From assembly GCF_000175215.2 (NCBI RefSeq), contig NC_014817.1:772501-836500 (forward strand): 64,000 nt of DNA, written 5' to 3'. The notes under the pieces are model-generated. The model saw nothing but the letters and a program-made list of their open reading frames with translations, was not told the origin of the DNA and made no database searches. This DNA is from Asticcacaulis excentricus CB 48 (GTDB taxonomy: Bacteria; Pseudomonadota; Alphaproteobacteria; Caulobacterales; Caulobacteraceae). A program made the translations under genes and the position numbers. This document shows, in pieces, positions 57,998 to 64,000 of this stretch. How positions within the stretch are numbered: position 1 is the stretch's first letter; each line of letters starts with the position of its first letter.

Positions 57998-58669
57998 CTA
58001 CGTCTTCTTCACCGGCGGCTTGGGCGGGAAGCCCAGAAGGTACAGCACAAAGCCGCCTGCCTTACCGAACAGCGACAGATACCAGCTCCCCTTGCGGAAG
58101 CGCTCGCCATTGGTGGTCAGCGACACCGGAATGGGTCGCAGGCGCGCCCGGCCCAGAGCCAGGTCGATGCTCAGGTCTTCAAACGCCACCTGATCCTTGT
58201 AGCCGCCCACGGCGTCATAAAGGGCGCGCGACAGGAACAGGCCGTGATCGCCCGACGGAATGGCCAGCCAGCGTGAATTGAAGGCCACCACCTCGGCCCA
58301 GAAGCTGGCGAACCAAGATGGGTCGTCGAAGGCCAGCCGGAAATAGCCGGCGCGCAGCGGAAAATGCTTCATGTGGTCGCGCACATGGTCCATCCAGCCG
58401 TCGCCCAGAAGCGAATCCGAATGCAGGATCATAAGCCAGTCACCTTTGGCCGCCTTACACCCCTGCCACAGTTGCAGGCCGCGCCCCGCGTCGGCGTGCA
58501 GCACCGTACAGCCCGTGGATTCAGCGATTTCCAGCGTCGCGTCTTCGGAGCCGCCATCGACGATGATCACTTCTTTGATCAGGCCTTCGACCACCGCCGG
58601 AACCAGCGCGCCCAGTGTGCGCACCAGTGTGGCTTCGGCATTGAGGGTGGGAATGACGACAGAGATCAA
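57998..58669 (-). CDS. Glycosyltransferase family 2 (TIGR04283-like)
   Basis: 223 residues. ISVVIPTLNAEATLV and IIVDGGSEDATLEIAES with GDWLMILHSDSLLGDGW are standard GT-A features; NGERFRKGSWYLSL at the end points to the TIGR04283 group. Acceptor unknown. The start is probably a TTG at 58669, six bases after the stop of the methyltransferase, since ISVVIPTLNAE is the family beginning; a GTG at 58717 would overlap it. Confidence 0.85.
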   Translation of the reverse strand: MISVVIPTLNAEATLVRTLGALVPAVVEGLIKEVIIVDGGSEDATLEIAESTGCTVLHADAGRGLQLWQGCKAAKGDWLMILHSDSLLGDGWMDHVRDHMKHFPLRAGYFRLAFDDPSWFASFWAEVVAFNSRWLAIPSGDHGLFLSRALYDAVGGYKDQVAFEDLSIDLALGRARLRPIPVSLTTNGERFRKGSWYLSLFGKAGGFVLYLLGFPPKPPVKKT

Positions 58670-58674
58670 GGCAA

Positions 58675-59934
58675 TTACCGCGAAAAGACGCCGACCAGCT
58701 CGACATGGCCGGACCACAAGAACTGATCTATAGGCGTCACCCGATCCAGTTGAAAGCCCGCCTCAGTCAAAATTTTGGCGTCGCGGGCAAAGGTCTGAAT
58801 ATTACAGCTCACGCCGACGACGCGCGCCACCTGTGAGCGGGCGATCTGCTGCGCCTGCGCCTCGGCCCCGGCGCGCGGCGGATCGAAGACCACGGCGTCC
58901 CAGCCGGCCATTTCTTCGGCCACCACCGGCGCGCGGAACAGGTCGCGCGCTTCGACCGTGATTGGTTTCAGGCCCGGCGCGCGGCCAATGGCGGCCTTAA
59001 GCGCCCGCACCGCCCCACCCGCACCGTCAGCCGCATAGACGGATGCCGTTTCGGCCAGCGGAAAGGTAAAGGTGCCCGCCCCACAGAACAGGTCCGCTAC
59101 GCGTTTGGTCCCCGCCACCGCGTCCTTGACCAGCGCCACCATATCGGCCTCAGAGTGGGGAGACGCCTGCAAAAACGAGCCGGCCGGCAGGTCCACCGTG
59201 GCGCGGCCAAAGCGCACGCTGGGCAGATGCGACTGATAAAGGATGTCATCGGCCATCGAGATACGCGCCAGACGGATGTCCGACGACTGCGCGATCAGAG
59301 CGATCTCCATGCGCGCCTGCGCGCTCAGACCGCCGCTCTTGCTGCGCTCAATGCCGCGCACATCCACATCCAGCCCGGTATCGGAGACGGTCACCGACAG
59401 TATGGGAGCGGATTTCGGATGCTCAAACAGGTGCGCGGCGATTTCGGTCAGGGTAGGTATAGCGGCAATCAGGGCCGGATCGGCGATGGGACAGACTTCG
59501 ATCTTCACCTGATCCCACGAACGCCGCCGTTTGTAACCCAGCTCGGTGCGCACCGTGTTGCCCTGACGATACTGTTTGGCGTGCAGGCCGACGCGACGGC
59601 GTGTCGCGGGCGGTGTAGTCAGAATGGGCGCGATTTCGGTTTCCAGCCCCGCGCGGCGGAGCACGGTCTCGACGTTGGCGCGCTTCCAGTCGCTATAGAC
59701 CGACATCTCCCAGTGCTGCAGGCTGCACCCGCCGCACTGGCTGAAATGCGGACAGACGGGGGCAACGCGCTGAGCGGACGGAGTCACCACCCCTATAAGG
59801 CGTGCATGGCCCTCCTTGGGCGGGGAGGCTCGTACGGTCTCGCCGGGCAGGGTCAGGGGCACGAACACGCCGTCCGCCGTCACGCCGTCGCCCTGAAAGC
59901 CGACTTTTTCGATGGTAAGGGTCACATCAGTCAT
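58675..59934 (-). CDS. 23S rRNA (uracil-5-)-methyltransferase, RlmD/TrmA family
   Basis: 419 residues. N-terminal TRAM domain, 4Fe-4S cysteines C61, C67, C70 and C148, SAM site VADLFCGAGTFTFPLA, DPPRAG, and the nucleophile Cys in VVGVSCNIQTFARDA. Methylates an rRNA uridine (target U1939- or U747-type not resolved). Operon with the GT2 gene downstream. Confidence 0.92.
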   Translation of the reverse strand: MTDVTLTIEKVGFQGDGVTADGVFVPLTLPGETVRASPPKEGHARLIGVVTPSAQRVAPVCPHFSQCGGCSLQHWEMSVYSDWKRANVETVLRRAGLETEIAPILTTPPATRRRVGLHAKQYRQGNTVRTELGYKRRRSWDQVKIEVCPIADPALIAAIPTLTEIAAHLFEHPKSAPILSVTVSDTGLDVDVRGIERSKSGGLSAQARMEIALIAQSSDIRLARISMADDILYQSHLPSVRFGRATVDLPAGSFLQASPHSEADMVALVKDAVAGTKRVADLFCGAGTFTFPLAETASVYAADGAGGAVRALKAAIGRAPGLKPITVEARDLFRAPVVAEEMAGWDAVVFDPPRAGAEAQAQQIARSQVARVVGVSCNIQTFARDAKILTEAGFQLDRVTPIDQFLWSGHVELVGVFSR

Positions 59935-60225
59935 GGGCGGCTAATAGAGTAGATGGAGCCCAAAGCTGAACAAAAATTTTGGAAAAAGTTATGTGCCGCG
60001 TCAGGCCGCCCTCCCCGCTCCTGGCACAGGCAGGTCAGTTACCTATTGATCTGTAGACCATTTTCGGAAAACAGCAGCCTGAACGGCCCGCAAAAGAAAA
60101 TGCCAAGATGAACGAACATGAACAGGGTTCTCAAAAACCGTTCAGGTTGGGGGGCCTATAAAGGTCCTCATCAACGACGGGCTGACCCGCCGCGGAATTG
60201 AGATAAACCCGAAAGGATGCTCACC
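59935..60225. other. Divergent intergenic region
   Basis: About 290 bp between the rRNA methyltransferase and the glycine-zipper gene. No ORF, tRNA or repeat family recognised. Probably two promoters. Confidence 0.4.
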
Positions 60226-60645
60226 ATGACCAAGTTCAACACCACGAAAAAGATCTTCCTGTCGGCCGTGGCCTCGGCCATGGTTCTGAGCGCCGGTCTG
60301 GCCGGCACCGCTTCGGCCTATGACCGCTACGACCGTTATGAGCGCCGCGGTTATTCGGAAGCCTGTGCCGAGCGCAAGACGAATAACAAGACCAATGGCG
60401 CGGTTCTAGGTGCCGTCGCTGGTGCCGCCGTCGGTAATGGCGTCTCGGCCCGTAATTCGCGCACCGAAGGCACTATTCTGGGTGCCGTCGTCGGCGGCCT
60501 GATCGGGGCCAAGGTCGGCTCGGACAATACTCAGTGCCAGTACTACGGCAGCCGCGACCGTTACGATGACCGCTATGAGCGTCGCGACCGCTACGACCGT
60601 TATGATCGCCGCGATCGCTATGACGACCGTCGCGACCGTTACTAA
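60226..60645 (+). CDS. Glycine-zipper outer-membrane-type protein with DRY repeats
   Basis: 139 residues with a signal peptide (to ASA-YDR). Two glycine-zipper helices (AVLGAVAGAAVGNGV and TILGAVVGGLIGAKVG), as in Rick_17kDa/YMGG-like proteins. The last 35 residues are nearly pure Asp-Arg-Tyr repeats (DRYDRYDRRDRYDDRRDRY). AGGA precedes this ATG; the one at 60217 is too close to it. Confidence 0.88.
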   Translation: MTKFNTTKKIFLSAVASAMVLSAGLAGTASAYDRYDRYERRGYSEACAERKTNNKTNGAVLGAVAGAAVGNGVSARNSRTEGTILGAVVGGLIGAKVGSDNTQCQYYGSRDRYDDRYERRDRYDRYDRRDRYDDRRDRY

Positions 60646-60701
60646 CCGTTTCGAGAACCCCTCCCCATTCTCTGATTTCAGAGGATATCCGGGTCCACTG
60701 A

Positions 60702-60740
60702 CGCCCTGCACCTTCCCCCCTTGGTGCAGGGCGCTTTTTT
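60702..60740 (+). terminator. Terminator after the glycine-zipper gene
   Basis: 11-bp stem CGCCCTGCACC/GGTGCAGGGCG (60702-60712 with 60723-60733), then CTTTTTT that runs into the stop codon of the convergent gene. Confidence 0.9.
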
Positions 60741-61917
60741 AGTTGGTCCCTTTTTTCTGGTTCCAGGCGAAGGCCTTGGCCCCCCAATAGTTCCACACAC
60801 CGCTTAGTAGTGCCGCCGAAATGCCGGCCGCGAACCAGTGGATACCGAAATAGTCCTTCAGCAGGATCGCCACCCCCAGGCTGAGCAACGCCCCTATGGA
60901 GCAGGCGAAATAGAAGCCCAGCAGACCGGTAAGCATCGGCCAGCCCCTCAGACGCTTGTCGCGGAAGGTCAGGACATTGTTGATGTAGAAGTTCCACGTC
61001 ATCGACAGCCAGATGGCCAGACCGTAGTTGATAATGTCGTCGTAGCGCACCTGATAGCGATAGAGCGGCAGGCCGCCATCAACACGCAGCAGCGAATGGC
61101 TAAGCGCCAGAATAATGGCATAAACAAACGCGCCCGACACGCCGACCAGCCCGAACAGCACGAAGCGCGCGGAGATAAGACCGTTGGTGGCCTTTTCGAC
61201 CAGCAGCGCCCCCAGATCGAGCACGACGCGGATATCGAGCTTGGATTCGCCGCCCTGACGCTGACGCAGCGACGCCTTCACCTCACCGAAGCGCGGGCGC
61301 ACCTTGGTGGAAGCCACCAGATCGACCAGAATCTTGAAGCCCACCCCGGTCAGGTTGGGTCGCGCGGTTTCGTACCAGTCGCGCGTCATCATAAAGCAGC
61401 CGCTCATCGGGTCGGTCAGGGGCGCTTTCAGCACCAGACCGGTGGCCAGCGTCGCCGCCTTTGAGCCCAGATCACGGATAAAGCTCAGGCCCGTATCCGT
61501 CTTGCCGATATAGCGCGAGGCGCAGACCAGGTCCTTGTCGCCTTTGAGGATCATGTCAGCCAAAGCGCGAATGGCCACCGGGTCGTGCTGACCGTCACCG
61601 TCCATAATCCCCAGCACGCGGCCGCGCGCCATATCCCAGCCGCGGATAGCCGCGGACGACAGGCCGCGTTCACCCTTGCGCACATAGAGGCGCACGCGGG
61701 GATCGCTCTTACCCAGATCGCTCACTTCGGCAGCGGTATTGTCCTTCGAATCGTCATCGACGACGAGGATTTCATAGTTGAGGCCGCTCAGGTGCTCGGC
61801 TATCTCGGAGATCACGCTGCGGATGGCCGCGCCTTCGTTCAGCGTGCAGATGATAAGGCTGAGATCGGGCGCGGCGGCGTCCGGGGCTTTGTCAGCGGCA
61901 AAATTTGCGTCTGGCAA
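60739..61917 (-). CDS. GT2 glycosyltransferase fused to GtrA-like membrane domain
   Basis: 392 residues from a TTG with GGAG 6 nt upstream; a longer frame to 62160 reads through the divergent gene's start and is rejected. GT-A domain about 15-235 (LSLIICTLNEG, LVVDDDSKDNT, GIMDGDGQHDP), followed by a GtrA-like four-helix part (about 260-390). Such proteins make polyprenyl-phosphate sugars and flip them. Divergent from the GT87-like pair, so they may act together on envelope glycans (inference). Confidence 0.88.
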   Translation of the reverse strand: MPDANFAADKAPDAAAPDLSLIICTLNEGAAIRSVISEIAEHLSGLNYEILVVDDDSKDNTAAEVSDLGKSDPRVRLYVRKGERGLSSAAIRGWDMARGRVLGIMDGDGQHDPVAIRALADMILKGDKDLVCASRYIGKTDTGLSFIRDLGSKAATLATGLVLKAPLTDPMSGCFMMTRDWYETARPNLTGVGFKILVDLVASTKVRPRFGEVKASLRQRQGGESKLDIRVVLDLGALLVEKATNGLISARFVLFGLVGVSGAFVYAIILALSHSLLRVDGGLPLYRYQVRYDDIINYGLAIWLSMTWNFYINNVLTFRDKRLRGWPMLTGLLGFYFACSIGALLSLGVAILLKDYFGIHWFAAGISAALLSGVWNYWGAKAFAWNQKKGTN

Positions 61918-62061
61918 AAACAACTCCTGAAACTTATGGTGCAGGCCTGTGGCCGTGTGGGTCGCGGTATATAACAAACTTTTGATTTGGCATAGCGGCA
62001 TCAAAATGGCGCGACGCCGACGCGGCCTTGAGCGGAGGTCGGCGGGCTTTTTGAGGTGTGA

Positions 62062-63402
62062 ATGAAACGGTTTCCCCCGGCGCTGCGTATCGGATTGATT
62101 GTCTTCGTCTTTTTCCTGCCCCTGCTCTCCGGCGTGTTGGGCAAGATCGCCAAATCCCACGCTTGGTTCGGTGATTACCGCGCCGTGGCCTGTGGCGCGC
62201 AGAAGATCATCGACGGCGGCGCGCTGTATGATCTCAACCTCAAATGCGCGGCGATGGAGGGCACGACGGCGGTCTATGTCTATCTGCCTGTCGTCGCCGA
62301 AGCCTTTGCCGGCGTGATTCGCCTGATCGGTCAGGACGGCCTGATCTGGCTCTACGGCGCGCTCTACGTCCTCAGCCTGGTGGTATTGCTCGGCGGCGCC
62401 TACTTTTCACCTCCCCTGCAAAGCGGGGGAGGTGGCGCGCAGCGCCGGAGGGGGCTTACAGACACTGATACCCCCTCCGTCTTCGCCGCCTCCGGCATCG
62501 AATCCACCTCCCCCGCTGTCGCAGGGGAGGAGAAACTTCACCCCACCCTGCTCGACAAGATTCCCTTTGCCGCCTTCCTGACCGGCAGCGCCGTGGTGTG
62601 GGGCAATATCGCTGTTCTGTGCCACGCGGCGGTGCTGGCCTCAGCGATGGTCGCCAAGCGCTATCCGTTGCTGTTCGCCGCCGTAGTCGCCCTGTGCGGC
62701 GTCATCAAGCCGGTCTTCCTCACCTATCTGCTGGTGCTGCTGTTTATCGACCTGCCCCTATGGAAGCGCCTCGGCTGGTCCGCCGTCGCCGCCATAGCCG
62801 GGCTTTTGCCAACCGTCCTGTTTGCCACCGAAGGCTCTGCCCTGTCGCAAAGCTGGCGCGCCACCTTGTCGGGCTTTGTCTATACCACCACGCCGGGCGA
62901 AAGCTTTTATGGCTGGCTGGGCCTGATGGGGCTGCGCGGCGACAGTGTGGGGGCCAATCTGGGCTGGCTGGTCTTTGCGGGTCTGATGGCGTTGAGTGGC
63001 CTCGCCATCGCCGAAGGGCTGAAATTCGACACGCGCGCCCGCATCTGGCTGGGCCTCAGCCTCGGGGTCCTGACCATTCCGCGCCTGATGTCGCAGGACG
63101 TTTTCCTGATCGGCGTCGGTCTGGCCTATATCGCGCTTTACAGCCCGTCCCTCATCGCAACCTCTAAACCGCTGAGCGTCCTGAAGGACCGCGGCCGCAC
63201 GATTCTGACCGTCATCTGCGTCTTTTGTCTGATCGGTGGCGCGGCCGAACTGGGCGATTTCACCACGCGCATCAGTACGTTGTTGCTAAGTCTTTACGTG
63301 CTGGCTGCGGGGGTCCTGACCTTCGCCCAGCGCCGCGACGCCATCCTCACCGCTCTCCTGCTTCGCCCCCTGCCTCGAAAGTCTGCCCGTGTCCCTGACT
63401 GA
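62062..63402 (+). CDS. GT87-like membrane glycosyltransferase with in-frame palindromic insert
   Basis: 446 residues, about 9-10 membrane helices, DUF2029/GT87-like (DYRAVACGAQKIIDGG ... VYVYLPVVAEAF ... GVIKPVFLTYLLVLLF). Residues about 116-158 (rich in S, P, G, R) are encoded by the family A repeat; the next gene, an obvious paralogue, lacks this stretch. Ends in a 14-bp overlap with that paralogue. Confidence 0.85.
   Translation: MKRFPPALRIGLIVFVFFLPLLSGVLGKIAKSHAWFGDYRAVACGAQKIIDGGALYDLNLKCAAMEGTTAVYVYLPVVAEAFAGVIRLIGQDGLIWLYGALYVLSLVVLLGGAYFSPPLQSGGGGAQRRRGLTDTDTPSVFAASGIESTSPAVAGEEKLHPTLLDKIPFAAFLTGSAVVWGNIAVLCHAAVLASAMVAKRYPLLFAAVVALCGVIKPVFLTYLLVLLFIDLPLWKRLGWSAVAAIAGLLPTVLFATEGSALSQSWRATLSGFVYTTTPGESFYGWLGLMGLRGDSVGANLGWLVFAGLMALSGLAIAEGLKFDTRARIWLGLSLGVLTIPRLMSQDVFLIGVGLAYIALYSPSLIATSKPLSVLKDRGRTILTVICVFCLIGGAAELGDFTTRISTLLLSLYVLAAGVLTFAQRRDAILTALLLRPLPRKSARVPD
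62409..62533. repeat. Family A palindromic repeat inside a coding sequence
   Basis: Left hairpin CACCTCCCC/GGGGGAGGTG (62409-62434), centre GGAGGGGG/CCCCCTCC, right hairpin CCACCTCCCCC/GGGGAGG (62503-62530). Length is a multiple of three relative to the frame, no stop codon. Same blocks as 14243-14378. Confidence 0.85.
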
Positions 63403-64000
63403 ATTTTTCCGCAAGCCCCGCCCCGACGCCCTGACGTGGTTGCAGGCGCATACGCAGAAAAAATCCACCCGCTTCTGGTTCCTCTTCCTGATCAGCTTTT
63501 CCGTGGTCAGCCACCTGCTGGGGCGTCTGGTCAAGGGCAAGTGGTGGATGAACGACTTTGACGCTCTGATCTGCGGGGCGGACTATATGCGGCGCGGTCT
63601 GTCGCCCTATGCCTATGAGCCGGCCTGCGAAGGCCTCAAGGCGGCGCCCTACGTCTATGCGCCGCAGATTGGTGAATTCCTGCGCCCGATTATCGAAGTG
63701 ACGGGGCTGACCGGGGCGCGCTGGCTCTATGCGCCGTTTCTGATAGCTGCCCTGCTGGTCATTGCGTGGTATGGGCTGAAGCGCAGCTTCCCCAACCTGC
63801 CGATGCATATCCGCCTGCTGGGCTATACGATCGTCTCCGGCTCAGCGGTATCGTGCGGCAATATCGCCGTCATCTGCCACGCCGCCGCCATCGGCACAGC
63901 GCTGATGATCCGCCGTACCCGCCTGCCCTTCCTGTTGGTCGTGCTGCTGTCGTCGATCATCAAGCCGGTCTTCCTCACTTATCTGATCGTACTGATGTGC
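63389..64000 (+). CDS. GT87-like membrane protein, paralogue (3' end outside window)
   Basis: At least 204 residues, open to the window end, from a GTG that overlaps the previous gene. The order of blocks matches that gene: DFDALICGADYMRRG, PYVYAPQIGEFL, GSAVSCGNIAVICHAA, SSIIKPVFLTYLIVL. Tandem duplication is clear; no repeat insert here. Confidence 0.85.
   Translation, partial: MSLTEFFRKPRPDALTWLQAHTQKKSTRFWFLFLISFSVVSHLLGRLVKGKWWMNDFDALICGADYMRRGLSPYAYEPACEGLKAAPYVYAPQIGEFLRPIIEVTGLTGARWLYAPFLIAALLVIAWYGLKRSFPNLPMHIRLLGYTIVSGSAVSCGNIAVICHAAAIGTALMIRRTRLPFLLVVLLSSIIKPVFLTYLIVLMC

Overview
The window is about 60% GC and gene-dense, with no gaps that look like mobile islands. It reads as chromosome of an alphaproteobacterium of the Caulobacterales, most like Asticcacaulis. 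The clearest signs are a flagellin locus of Caulobacter type (several short flagellins, FlaF, FlbT, FlaG, a large FlaEY-like protein, sigma-54 promoters with repeated GGCA-N5-TGCC elements), a single-stranded-DNA-binding protein with a DDEIPF tip, two-subunit glycyl-tRNA synthetase, and pyruvate phosphate dikinase next to it. The genus is inferred from family resemblance, not from a search. No tRNA, rRNA, CRISPR array, transposase or prophage was seen.

Layout. 1-5.3 kb: a secreted HExxH/TPR protein (its start is one base outside the window), ribosomal protein S4, a CNNM/CorC-type membrane protein and a small secreted protein. 4.5-7.2 kb: a leftward glutathione-dependent formaldehyde operon (frmA, a zinc-finger GNAT protein, fghA). 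7.5-14.2 kb: chemoreceptor, uracil-DNA glycosylase, Cu/Zn superoxide dismutase behind three hairpins, an rluA-type pseudouridine synthase coupled to an M23 peptidase, DUF72 and a secreted HD-like protein. 14.2-20.7 kb: S9 peptidase, DUF4142-like protein, glutathione peroxidase, a broken XRE regulator, an XRE/S24-like regulator facing a pirin, and two lipoproteins. 20.7-26.9 kb: cyclophilin, coaD, gyrA, ssb and two envelope proteins.

26.9-38.0 kb is the most interesting block. Leftward it holds flbT, flaF, three flagellins, flaG and flaEY. Divergent from flbT is a 1162-residue protein made of two consecutive TPR-glycosyltransferase modules, a duplicated form of the flagellin-modifying TPR-glycosyltransferases of this order. 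Together these genes probably make, regulate, modify and export the filament subunits. Two flagellin genes have perfect -24/-12 promoters with nearby FlbD-type (ftr-like) elements, three of them in tandem at about 20-bp spacing.

38-64 kb is mostly housekeeping: universal stress protein, HD phosphohydrolase, NrtR-like Nudix regulator, a BON-like/30-residue/helix-hairpin-helix operon, ppdK, glyQS, AmpG-like permease, DUF6157, ispE with a TPR lipid-envelope neighbour, ETF-ubiquinone oxidoreductase, a diverged UDG-like protein, lytic transglycosylase, two GT2 glycosyltransferases, an RlmD/TrmA-type rRNA methyltransferase, a glycine-zipper protein and two tandem GT87-like membrane proteins. Three families of palindromic repeats are scattered between genes, and one copy sits in frame inside the first GT87-like gene.
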